Positions 8,901-18,300 of a DNA stretch of 64,000 bases are shown here, piece after piece. A program made the position numbers and the translations under genes. The stretch's first letter is position 1. Each line of letters opens with the position of its first letter. The DNA comes from Symsagittifera roscoffensis (taxonomy: Eukaryota > Xenacoelomorpha > Acoela > Convolutidae), in contig NC_087063.1 in assembly GCF_963678635.1 (NCBI RefSeq), positions 3,942,580 through 4,006,579 of the forward strand. Reading direction: 5' to 3'. The notes beneath the pieces are model-generated. The model was not told where the DNA came from. It saw nothing but the letters and a program-made list of their open reading frames with translations, and searched no databases.

Positions 8901-11814
8901 CTTCTGCTATCAGGATCAAGACCGCGTACACGAATTGTAGGGCGGGTGGCATATTTGCGTATCCTGGGGATGTGGTAAACACCACCTTCGTCTTAGACCC
9001 AAATCTCGAGGCTACGTTCTCTTGTACCTCATTCATCGCCGCAAATAACGCCTGAATAGCCTCCCATATCTTCCTTGATGTCGGAATCTCCTTGCCCTTC
9101 AGTCGCTCAAGAAGTCCCATCGCGTGCAGGTGATCATTCATTCCTGCAAACAATAGCAGCTCAGGTTCACAGGGCATCTCCGACTTTATCGCCGCCACTA
9201 GAGTCAACATCTGGTTCAATTCGGCTCCTGGCAAGGAGTATACCAGAGTCTCCGGCCAGAACAACTTGGGAGACGTTCCTTCGAAGTCCGATCCCGCCAC
9301 AATGACTACTCTTGCAGCAGCTGGATCTGCTCTATCATAAACTGCCAGAGTTTTGGCCAGTTGGGTGCCACCACAGGGCTTCCCGTACCTGGGATCTTCT
9401 GCCAACTTCGGACCTTCGTAAGCGGCATCAGGCAATTCCATTCCCCCCGGATTGAGTAGCTTGTCTACCACCTTTAACTGCGCCGGGGTTGCCAACCTGA
9501 TCCTGGCGATGCCAGTTCGGTGCTTGGGAGGTTCTATTATAAGTCCAGGACTCCCCAACAGCTTGAGAGGCCTGTAGTTAATGGGTCCCATGATCGTTTT
9601 TGTGGGAATTCCAGTCAGGTCTGTGGTCTCCATTAGCTTCGCTCTCGAGAAGTGCGCCTCGTGAGCTTTCAACCAGTCTACGCAATGATGTCTATTCAAA
9701 TCCTCGTGCGACACTCGTTCGATCCCCAGGGTTTCCGCCAAATCTCGTCTGCATTCCAAACTCTCTAAATCCAGTTCCTTCACCTTCTCAGGATATCTCA
9801 AGCGGGCAGTCTCCATAGACTTCTTTTCTCTCCTGCCATCTGCCACCACCACAGAGGACATCGCCGAGCCCGGAGGTGTTGATGACTCTACCTCCTCCGA
9901 CTCCATTGGCGTGGCACTCTGCAATCGGGTCTGATTGCTCCTTGAACTGTCTCTAGTATCAACTCTCGCTCCCAAACGACCAGCCAAGGCCCTCGAGGCA
10001 AGGAATGGTGGGTTGGGAGGTGGTCCTAAAGTGAATTGGGCTGTCTCCAGCAGGTCCGCCTCTAGCGTGTTTATGTGTTCCTGGAAGACGTCGTTCAGCC
10101 ACTCCGCTCCCCTTGGCCTATCGAAATGGATTCCATTTTTTGAGGTGTCTTCAGGGAATCCCTTTTTCTCCATACGTTCTGCTATGTCCAACAGCCTGAG
10201 ATGAAGCACACTCTTTCGGTGTATGTCTCGGATCACCTTGTTCAGGCTCCGCACCTTCTGGTTCATCTCTAGGGCGTGCTGATCAAACATCATGTTGTAG
10301 GGGACCGTGCATACCGTCAGCAGGATGGGGTCCATCTGGATCCTCAGTTCCTCAAGAAGGCAGCTCATCTTGTCGCACAACCTCGTTACTTTCCTCGCTT
10401 CTCCCCTTGACACGTCGTTGGTCCCAACCATCAGGGTCACTGTGTAAACTTTGGTCATCCCTAGCATGTCCAGGGTTGCCAACATCTGTGGCGTGGCAGC
10501 TCCAGCGAAACTCAAGACTCCTGTCTGCCAATGTGACCGTATCTGGGTCAACACCCGCACCAGGCTATCCCCTATAATTAGGTGAACTGCACCCTCTGGC
10601 ACACGAGGTGGCGCTAGATACTCCACCCAGGCTGCGTCATGGAAGCAGTCCCTCCTGGCTCCCTGTTCCGCACTCCAGTCCAGCCGATTGTGCCTGTGGT
10701 AGTTCCCTTCTGTATTCTTCTTATAGCTTGCGATCACGACATTCCTGACCGGCTGTTCCCTCCAAGTTGGGGGAAGCTCTGGCCTTGTCGATCTTTCACG
10801 ACTCTGCTGCTGCAATTTCTCGCCTAGCTCCTTCAGGCGCGATGAGGCGCCGCTCACCTGACTGCCACTCGAGGTCGAGGTTGGGGTATATCCTGGTAAC
10901 ACCACATCCATCAGGGGACGTACAGGTTGTGTCTCTAGGTTGCGCAGGGAAGGCGTCACGTCATTCGGTATCCAGACCTCCAACCCTTCACTCATGTGTT
11001 CTCTGGCCTCGCGGTCAAGGTTGAACCGTCCTCTAGCCCTGGGAGCTTCATCCACCTCCATGCGCGACTCTGGCCTCGAGCTGGTCACCACTCGTTCGTT
11101 TGACCTGGCTCCCTTCTGTGCGTCAAGCTCGCGTTGTCGCTGTTCTATCCTTTCCAACTCCGACTTCAATTGATCACGATTCGCGACGTTCTCCCGCACC
11201 CTTAACTCCTGTTGATGCTCAGCTTTTTGTATCTCAAGCAACCTCAGAGCCTGGTCTCGCTCATTGACCGCCTGGTCCCTTTCCAGCTGAACCTTCTCCC
11301 GATCCAGATTTGCCTGATCCCGATCGAGGTTTGCCTTATTCCTTTCCTTCTGCGTCTTCTCGAGCTCTTTCTTTAGAACACCTAGATCCGGATATGCCTC
11401 GGTCGTCTGTTGCATTCGTGACATCGATGGCACCCTACTCGAGCTCTGGCTGGTGGACCTTACTGTTGGCCTAGTCGGTAATGGGAATTCCCCTGCGCCA
11501 TATTCGGTGTTGTTATTCAGGCCAGGATTCCTTGCCAAGTCAAAACCCCTTACTCCTCCATCCACATTCCAAGACAACCATCTGGTCTGTTCTTGGTTCG
11601 ATATTCCCTCGGTGGTGTAGCCGATCATCAAGACAGCCTCCGTTGCAGACTCCCTGCACTCACCCTGGTCCTCCAACTGGAGGATGGCATTCAGCATCAC
11701 CGCCATTCTCTCGTCTATTTGGGTATAGTCCAAGTCCCTCAGGCGCCTGTACAGCTCATCAAGAGTGGGCTTCCTCAGGACCGCGGGCACGGAGTTCCAG
11801 AATCGGTCTGCCAT
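2935..11814 (-). CDS. ORF2 of the giant element: 2959-aa protein with SGNH/GDSL-esterase-like domain(s)
   Basis: Uninterrupted ORF with ATG at 11814, in the position where env lies in some Ty3 elements. Visible parts: a heptad-rich coiled coil at about aa 143-238; an SGNH-hydrolase-like domain at about aa 405-590 with GDSL block IIGDSLVRVL (~411), GTND block MVGTNDVSRG (~460) and a terminal NGIHF block (~557) where families usually have D-x-x-H; a second weaker SGNH-like segment at about aa 790-1060 (VIVAGSDFEG, LLFAGMNDHLH, GDDHP); a hydrophobic run at about aa 1198-1228; a Ser/Glu-rich linker at about aa 1640-1760; then about 1200 aa I do not recognise, with Cys/His-rich patches and a charged C-terminus. 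No signal peptide is seen at the N-terminus, so it does not look like an envelope glycoprotein. SGNH domains are known in ORF1 of some CR1-like LINEs. A role in particle assembly or membrane or nucleic-acid contact is only a guess. Confidence 0.88.
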   Translation of the reverse strand: MADRFWNSVPAVLRKPTLDELYRRLRDLDYTQIDERMAVMLNAILQLEDQGECRESATEAVLMIGYTTEGISNQEQTRWLSWNVDGGVRGFDLARNPGLNNNTEYGAGEFPLPTRPTVRSTSQSSSRVPSMSRMQQTTEAYPDLGVLKKELEKTQKERNKANLDRDQANLDREKVQLERDQAVNERDQALRLLEIQKAEHQQELRVRENVANRDQLKSELERIEQRQRELDAQKGARSNERVVTSSRPESRMEVDEAPRARGRFNLDREAREHMSEGLEVWIPNDVTPSLRNLETQPVRPLMDVVLPGYTPTSTSSGSQVSGASSRLKELGEKLQQQSRERSTRPELPPTWREQPVRNVVIASYKKNTEGNYHRHNRLDWSAEQGARRDCFHDAAWVEYLAPPRVPEGAVHLIIGDSLVRVLTQIRSHWQTGVLSFAGAATPQMLATLDMLGMTKVYTVTLMVGTNDVSRGEARKVTRLCDKMSCLLEELRIQMDPILLTVCTVPYNMMFDQHALEMNQKVRSLNKVIRDIHRKSVLHLRLLDIAERMEKKGFPEDTSKNGIHFDRPRGAEWLNDVFQEHINTLEADLLETAQFTLGPPPNPPFLASRALAGRLGARVDTRDSSRSNQTRLQSATPMESEEVESSTPPGSAMSSVVVADGRREKKSMETARLRYPEKVKELDLESLECRRDLAETLGIERVSHEDLNRHHCVDWLKAHEAHFSRAKLMETTDLTGIPTKTIMGPINYRPLKLLGSPGLIIEPPKHRTGIARIRLATPAQLKVVDKLLNPGGMELPDAAYEGPKLAEDPRYGKPCGGTQLAKTLAVYDRADPAAARVVIVAGSDFEGTSPKLFWPETLVYSLPGAELNQMLTLVAAIKSEMPCEPELLLFAGMNDHLHAMGLLERLKGKEIPTSRKIWEAIQALFAAMNEVQENVASRFGSKTKVVFTTSPGYANMPPALQFVYAVLILIAEGSEWRILMAAPNRELEPSNLRLYKSELPAAWADISHALRGFYGLADVLIVLDEVLLLEISNFARQLKFSPVIGDDHPAINQLTASLWFRSMDVKVANSTSRSRGPSNERRNVVETEKQLESMKYRLTQENGWWPFLTPSLENVTNKTREEAPLLVKQIWSFLEKQLELAETRDMTVARFVSAANEVTIGGFWREHANGELKTRRDYEILKFLSPCWEKEFLAGVFGTTATIFGAFVQEILGMSISLLLALYLVYPRYLFNMGPAYMFSRGVETLRVDGYLALVLLTHGELVSFHRLMEYGEPLSMGRVHTSIETSSYKCAAGLKTLLVQYLMMQNRYMTGEDENPTSREEWEKANRGMPLLTDLCLAMRSDPMGIIRGLEEVVTCIYGPAVTYAFPDPLVITYRHSVTHLSLISVLDGTALNWCQQEVLRARMSNTVLFGKVKDAEMMVCNFRGQMQCRMGGKRECPIEMYPKFWNLNPLTADGREVLRIPAWKECFALVKRELEAIMEKEILPATMPEFPTVRRMTLGMNSPLVVPSIMAKMMTEETQRHFTDGWDPLFIGYTAAVYFHISEMKVNSWTTQAKKSRGSQPPGYEVRKVLRTLEKEGLENMLPIWDDGRMIVMEGHVALVDEMKFATRKYKAPYGLEQVEVTQEGTELDAAGQLHVALTEYKKLDPTTPSPLSVDTPGDKRSGPVEDRFKRILERRRNESEEESMDETLSEAGEDMEVGNTPEPGPSGEELTTQELLKDLSEENWADTATPPLNPSPRKNLELPLAGETFNMGMLLLSSEEREKNTFEGNRDIFLGSLEDDAWQEFLEEFNREVGSETTLDKFKKELWDAVVRFGEPLLIGTGLDEKARKELLNKLVELRNARSKTRKEKCEDSSTLKQKTVDKMVDDIKRDKVGTSNMIKSTNILKARAGGRQELEGVDGEVESMMIATTPSSRDVKTRKRKREVEGWGSPSVDAVSEGNLRETAPIVLARCKTAAYKNSSELRKPLEVEKEIEVSASSTSEEDFKPQKVNVKRGSTNGQVGEVEIGKEWISKAHQDMGKQVTSDPLERNKTRNTSRTWWVALETLKEMEDCLKKLDSGIARKRRNWATQQKAEGNKIEMASHLKRSWQSLLKDHFEEAMRTSSSAPPLMANPFVRTAGQLMFTWSLVGIELETLTSYDRLKLGSKKLEVYQALMQHVARDNSGLSLARRKDATCFLRWIMSMMSDSTILACHQRASGSKTMEKRVSTIILNVYQSTGIEKEDGSRLSLENHRKLDEVRRFSNKKFEEEHDVHRNLASSGQYSRLSEKGEYQYVSGVMGIAYNPFLASEAGGAHRNHEVAELLKFWTERIMEIDAVEKEGPSLGLILEETPEVISIPRSNKRVEVNVGGGNGLLTTNLGVIWKLLRPSWCPHPHASLIEETTERVRLAPTEDEDLAKLSVLHKLITPQMQEPSERTSDPGSAKKLEPGSCLDSTCGNGEHICDGRSCVRILSFQKEDLVTWFEDITEREKREVQITAECYARTTVNIATALGFFSRMCGLQALERLESEHHLVTALSVESWPGVLQVTQKHIRSWKVGLEAEMGFPMSEAYGLPLNAKSLIGSMMANLCGSHYPLHMAMVEVSSQRILVDKAFSVPMCVRLARMSHHSHKLLRKIKGTVPKELRDDLSEIWGEDLLKLERENTSDHERQNVIGKPVGSTPNLEDNDTMHEKMMELEPLLEASAERNLRSIEISHGECPCHCLAQTVWYPDHKNLCLVWDVEEIRSIGLPDHRQKVTLLVVSTMLALRWIEENITKYREATTPTAESIYAIDYSRRLELFETACKVFAIPTEVRHVWSRLRYFPWFRATLTSWLYMTTKDHMRKHQKEYRQFQAEIGPEAFKRPLLTHRNAITTGWKRVGKMSRDNTKARESILEEDLAKNVSLSLHNSFCLNREARVKALPNQAKRLQEQREWMRSYEQLKAWEEIVISSDDEEELLRQFAASSTSGCSTSKAKSTR

Positions 11815-12302
11815 TCTTTGTAACTTCGGGATGTATGTAGGTAGATGTTAACCAGCTCAAGAATTACCTTACCAACTCAAGAATTACCTAGAAATGTTCT
11901 CCTGCAAGTACTTGCTGTAGATTCGGATTATCGCGTGTTCAATCAAGATTCTCTCTTTCTGTTACTCGCTTGAGTGTAGTTGGATTTTCAACTTTGTTTT
12001 TCAAACTTGATCTGAAAACAGAAAGCTCATTAAAACTTAGCATATCACGTCCCTAACCTAGAGACCCCCCTTCTACCCATATGGTTAAAATCTTATCATT
12101 CTCATATCACTTAAAGCAATTCGATTGGATTTTCCCTTAAGAACATGCAGATTCATTTTATGTTTTAGCACCATCAATTCTTTCTTTTAAAATTCAATTG
12201 TCATGCCAATCACATCTTAAGATCCCTTTACCTGCGCCGCACCCCAGTACCTAACTCGAGACTCCTCCCTCACACCCGACCTGATACCTCCATGTACCCG
12301 AC
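11815..12302 (-). other. inter-ORF gap with candidate splice acceptor for ORF2 mRNA
   Basis: 488 bp without coding potential between the gag-pol stop and the ORF2 ATG. On the minus strand a pyrimidine-rich run ending TTTTCAG lies at 12027-12012 and could be a 3' splice site for a subgenomic ORF2 message. Two near-identical direct repeats containing CTCAAGAATTACC lie at about 11855-11890. Confidence 0.4.
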
Positions 12303-15300
12303 TCAGGCGATGCTCAAGTAGTACTTCTTGTGAAGATGCACCATTATCTCTGTTTCTGCAAAGACCACATGTAGGATAGCGTACAATTCCCTCGAGCTCA
12401 GTTTGCCCCTGTTTGGGTCGTACACCGGCATCGAGACCTCCACTATTCCTCTTTCAATCATGAAGTCACGTAGTCTTGTCAGTGCCAATATCACGTGTTC
12501 GGGATCAATTGTGTTTCTGTCGTTGACTCTCGTTACTAGGAAGCAGAGGTATTTGCCCGGGACTTGTGCCACTGACGGTGGAAGCGCTGCTATGCCTCCC
12601 AGTCCTGGCCTCTGTCTGAACAGAAACTCTACGTTCTGGTACTCTCTTTTGAAGTCAGCCTCCAATCTTGATTTGAAACTCATGTCCGCCGTGATGCAGA
12701 TCGCGCTGGTCCTGTTTGACAGGATGAAGTCGCTATCCGTTATCATGATGTTCTCTGAGTATTCATTGGGTATTTCGAATTTCGTTTTGAAATTCCTTCC
12801 TATGGTAGGCTCTGGTTCTTCTTCCTCCAGTTCCAATCCGCTTGTTTCCCTCACTTCCTTGAGCTTCTTTATCATCAAATTTTCGGTGTGGGTAAGTCCT
12901 ACCCCCACTCCCCGGACAAAAATATTTATCGACGTCCCCGTCGATGTAGTCGGGTCTGAATTGTCCTTGGGGATGTCCAGTGGCCTGTCTGTTGCTGTCC
13001 ATCCGAAAAGAGGGTCCTCTGTCTTCATGTAATTTGCTGCTGATACATCGATTTGCTGAATGCTTTGTCCTTCGCGGCTCTCGTCTTTGACATCACGCAT
13101 CCACTCTAGAATCCTCAAGTTCGTGTTCTCCCTCCTTTCTATTTCACTCTGCTCGAGATCCGTCTCCAATTCTGGCGTCGAGTAATCATCCTGCGGATAA
13201 TGTCCACCATCGTCAATGACCTGCCATTCCTCTTCGGCTTCCAGTTCGCCTGCGCTTAGTAGTTCATCGCCCAACTTGTCTGGCTGTATCTTATCGATCA
13301 AGAAGTCATCCCCGTACCTATTGTACCTCATACCTGTTCGTTTACGATTGCCAGTCCTGGTTTCCGGTGGTGTTGGTCGATCCGGCTCCATCCACTTCGG
13401 TACCTCGTTTTGCTCTGGGTCGTTCCAGTCTTCTTCTACAAATGAACCTGCATCCGACTCCACTTCTATCTTTTCGTTGTCGTCCAAACTCAAGTTCTCA
13501 TTACCATCATTTTTCTCTCTAGTGCCTTTCTCATTCACCTCGCACGCTGGTTCCACCACCAGGTACTCAAGACCTTCCATGTCTTTTGGTAGGCACCAGT
13601 CCTCCGGGGACGGGACATGAGGCTTCAGATTTTCGTAATGTGCTGCTCGCCCTGTACTCAAGCGATAGAACCGTCCTTGTTGATGTACTTCCGTAATCAT
13701 GAACGGTCCTCTCCATTTCTTGAGTAGTTTCTTTGTTCCCTTGGGCGGTATGACATTTTGGAAGACCCACACGTATTGGCCCACTTCGTATGGCTTTGCT
13801 CTTAGTATCTTTTCGTCATATTTCTTGCGTTGCCTCATTTGCGCTTGCGCCGTGTTTCTCCGACATAGCTCGTTTAGCTCTTGTTGTCTTTTGATCGCTT
13901 CCTTCACGTATGCTTGAGGTGACGTCCTCTTCCCCTCGTACTCCGGGTAGAAGAATGTTATAGGCATTGCCCTTTCCCTGCCTGTCAACATCATGAAAGG
14001 ACTGATACCCGTCGTTGAGTGCTGAGTACTATTATAGGCTCCTACTACCTGTGGCAGGTATTTGTCCCAGTCCGTCATGTATCTCGAGCAGTGCACCCTG
14101 AGCATGTTGACCAGTGTCCTGTTCTGTCTCTCTACCAACCCATTGGTCTGTGGATGATAGGTCGTCGAGTGCGCTTGAGCAATGTGTGATCTCTTCATCA
14201 ATTCTTTTGTCAAGTCCCCCACAAAAGCCTTGCCGTTGTCCGACTGGAAAGTCATTGGAAAACCATACCGCGATATCCAATGCGTTATCAGGTGATCACA
14301 TGTCTCCTCTGCCGAGGCTGTCTGGCACGGAACCGCTTCCGCCAACTTGGTGAAGTGATCTATTATAACTAGTATTTGGTTATAACCCGACTCCGTCATG
14401 CAGATTTTCTGATGGTCTATCTGCACCACTTCATTGAATTCCGAACTCTCGACAGACTTGAGGGAAAACTTCATCTTCCTTGGGTCTTTTACTTGAAGGC
14501 ATGCTAGGCAGGCATTCACCCATCTCTCGCAAGCTTTTCTCATTCCCGGCCAATCAAACCTGTGAAGTATCCTTTGTTGTACTTTATCTATCCCCTGGTG
14601 GCCCATCTGGTCGTGTGATCTGAAAAGCACCTCCGTTTGGTACAATTGTGGTAGTATGATGAGGTTGTGTTTGTGTAATATTTTTTCCTCATCTCTTCTC
14701 TTGCACGCTACCACCCCTTCAGCTGTGTGATAAAGTAAATCTCTCTTTTCTTTGTAGAACTGGCTCAAGATCTTGTAGCTGTCTTCCTCAAGTTCCCCCT
14801 TCTCCTTGACTCCCGAATGGATCCATTTGGAGAGGTTACTTGTCATTTTGTCATTCTTCTGGGCCCTTATTAGGTCAGACAGCCTGTATCTCGCCTTAAC
14901 GTGCTCCTTTAGCGCCATGATCTGTCCATTCATTTCACCAGGGTTGTGGATGTCATCGCTCAGCTTCACACATGTCATCCTTTTCACGATTTTCATGTCG
15001 TCTTCTGGTACCAGATTCCTTCTGACGTTTGAGTTGCACGATAGTTCCCTTAGTGGTTTTCTTGAAACTGCTATTTTCTCGAGCTCTTCACCACCTCGTA
15101 CCTCTTGTATTTCCAGATTGTACGTCCCTGAAGATGGATCCGTCTGTAATTCCCTGTCGTGCTGTCTTATCTTCTCTTCCGCCAGTATCATGCATAGACT
15201 GTCTTGGTCTTCGCTGCTCTCATCCGAGTCTTCATCCCATTCTTCACGCTCCCCGGACAATTTCCCTTCTCCGGTTTCGTCTTCTTCCATGAATCTGGAC

Positions 15301-18300
15301 CACTCCCCGGACTCTTGATCTAGTCCCAGGTGTTCAACTTCTTCTCTGAATGTTACTTTCTTATCCCTGACTTTTGTCTGTTCCAGAATTTTTTCGGGGA
15401 TTTTTTCAACTAGTGATCGCACAACTTCCTTGCTATCAGTGATGCTTCCTTTTGAGACGTCAGTATTGTTCACTGTTTCTTCTCTCCGAAGTATGGTTAG
15501 TTCCGGTGCCTCCTGACCTTTCCCTTGGATCACGGGCTTGTCATCTGATAGTTTCTCAAGCAACCTCATTAAGTCTTCATCTATTCGGACCGTTCCCTCC
15601 TCTACCTGGATGAGATCATAACCTTTTGCCTTAAGTGTTTCCCTCACGATCTTGGACTTGAGCATTATTCCTATCGGAATCCCTCTGCTTTTCTTCAAGA
15701 TGGTCTTTTCAAGAGGCTCTTTCGGCAATTCGGGATGATCTTCAATCGGTTTGCCTGATTTGTCCAGCCATCTCGTGAGTGGAAGACTGTCGTACGTTTC
15801 TTTGTCCATGAAGGAGAAGCCGTCTTTGATCTCAGGTCTGTCCGCCTCTCTTTGTTCTTGCCTCTCGTAGAACTCCGTCTTCTTACTCAAGCTGTCAGCA
15901 TTTTGATGTTTATCTCGTGTTCTGTGCTCAATTATCATGTTGTATCCATCCAAGCGAACTATCCACCTCCCAATATAGCTCTGGTCCATTGAGTACGTTT
16001 TCAGCCAGCTTAGTGCTCGGTTGTCGACTCGCAGCTTGAAGGGCTCACTGCCTAAGTATGCTCTGTATTTTTCGACAAAGGTGACCACCGCAAACATCTC
16101 TGCTTTCGGTGCTCCGTACTTCATTTCTGTGTCACTTAGGACCTTGCTCCCGTATGCTATTGGTCTCAAGACTGTCTTCCCATTCCATTCTTGTTCTTGA
16201 TGGAGAATCCCAGAAATAGCGACTACTGACGCATCCGTGTCTAGCACGTACATCCCCTTCTCAGTCGGCATACCCAGTACTGGTGCCTCACACAGCTCTT
16301 TCTTTATTCTCTGGAATGACTCTTCTGCCGCGTTGTTCCACGTGAACTTCTTGCCCTTGTGTCTCATTAATTGTTGCATCGGGTATACCTTGTCCGCATA
16401 GCCCTTGATGAATTCTCTATAATAGTTGGCGAAACCCAGGAAGCTCATCAGCTGGTGCTCCGTCTTCGGTGATTTCCAGGTTAGGACTGCTTCCACGGCG
16501 TCTGGGTCAGGTCTGATACCGTGTTTATCTACCATCCTGCCCAAGTATTTAATCGAGTCCTTGAGTATCTCGCACTTTGATGGTTTACACTTCAGCCCCG
16601 ATCTTTTCATGCACGCGAACACCTCGTCAAGCCTCTCGATGTGGTCTTCTAGTGTTGGCGTTGCTATTACCACGTCGTCCACATAGCACATTACCAGGTT
16701 GCCGTACTTCTTCGTCACGCCTATCAACGCGTGTGCCATCAGCCGCTGAAACGTGGATGTTGCATTGCAGAGTCCAAACGGCATCCGTTTCCATTGAAAC
16801 AGACCCAACTCGCAGGCGAACCCTGTCTTGTCCCTGTCTTGCTTCCTTAATGGTACCTGCCAAAAGGCCGAGCCTAAATCAAGAGTCGTAAAAAATTTCG
16901 CATCACCTAACTTCGAGAGGCTCTCATCAATTCTAGGTATGGGATAGGCATCCTTCACCGTGACGGAGTTCAGGTATCGAAAGTCACAACAAAACCTTAA
17001 CTGGTCGCCTTTCTTTTTGGCCATCACTACTCCACACGCCCACGGTGACTTGGATGGTTCTATCATGTCATACTCTAGTAACGTTTCGATTTCTTTTCTA
17101 CACGCGTCCGATTTGTGTGGGGTCATGCGCCTCGCCCCCTCCCTGTGTGGCACCGCGTTTTCCTCAAGTTCTATTTCATGTTCAACAAAATTACAACACC
17201 CGATATCCGCCTTATGCCTTGAAAAAACCTCCTCGTTCCGCTCTAGTACGTCCTTGATAGCTTCGAGCTGTTCATCTTTCAGTTTGCCCCTTAAATGTTC
17301 AATCTCCGGCAGAACCGGTTTATCAGTTTGCATTTCATCTAGCGTGGGTCGCTCTGGAAAGTTCGAACAGCTCGAAAGCCCATCGTCCGTTTCTGACTTA
17401 AGTGATTTAATAAGACCTGAAGAATCTTTTATTTTCTGCAATCGTCTCAAGATACAAATTTTGTCCCTATGATTGGGACAATCAACAGCTTCATTTTGTT
17501 TTGAGTTCTCGATCGTTTCATATCGAGTTTTAACCGGTAAAGCATATCCCAGTTTCCTCCCTCTCTGTATCGTGATCGGTATATCAAGGGTATTCAACAA
17601 GACACTGACGCAGAGGCCGCTCTTCGTTATCGAGAATGATCTTCCTAAAACAGCAGCACTTTGACTATTAGGATTCGGAACTATACACACTTGCTTTTTG
17701 TCACTTAGTTCATTGTAATTTTTCATCCTCAAGCTTACGATTGCCGCTTCATTAGCTTTTAGCCTCACCCTCCTACTCAAGAATACCGGTGCTTTGTTTT
17801 CATTTGCCATTATTAAATTTACCGGTTTGATTGCGTACCTCCTATCCGGGTTCCGTATCCTGAACATTGCGTTATTTAGATCAATCGTTACGTCGAAATT
17901 CCTGATGAAGTCTCTGCCCAAAATGAATTGGTCAGATTCATCTAGGTTTTCTACCACGATAAAGCTCATCCACATGTTACGTTCCCCCAAATTGAGGGCT
18001 ATTATCGGCGTCCTGCCCAGCACCCGAAGGGCCCCTTTGTTTGCAGCTGACAGCCGTATTCTCGAGTCTATCAAGTCACCTTTGTCAAAGCCCATCCTTT
18101 CCCAAGTTTCGATTGGTATGATGCTCAAGACTGCTCCTGTATCAAGTAACCCACGCAACTGAGTCTTTTTGCCACTTATATCCAGCACGTGCCCTGTCAC
18201 ATCTGCCTCCGTCCCGATGTGCATTGCATCTTCCTCAAGCATGGCGCAGTGTCCAATCGATCTCACTTTCAATTCTTCTTTCCCTACGTAGATTTGTCCA

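Noticed and set aside
2935-11814. ORF2 as an envelope glycoprotein
   Set aside because: No signal peptide, furin-like site, fusion peptide or C-terminal membrane anchor; only one internal hydrophobic run.
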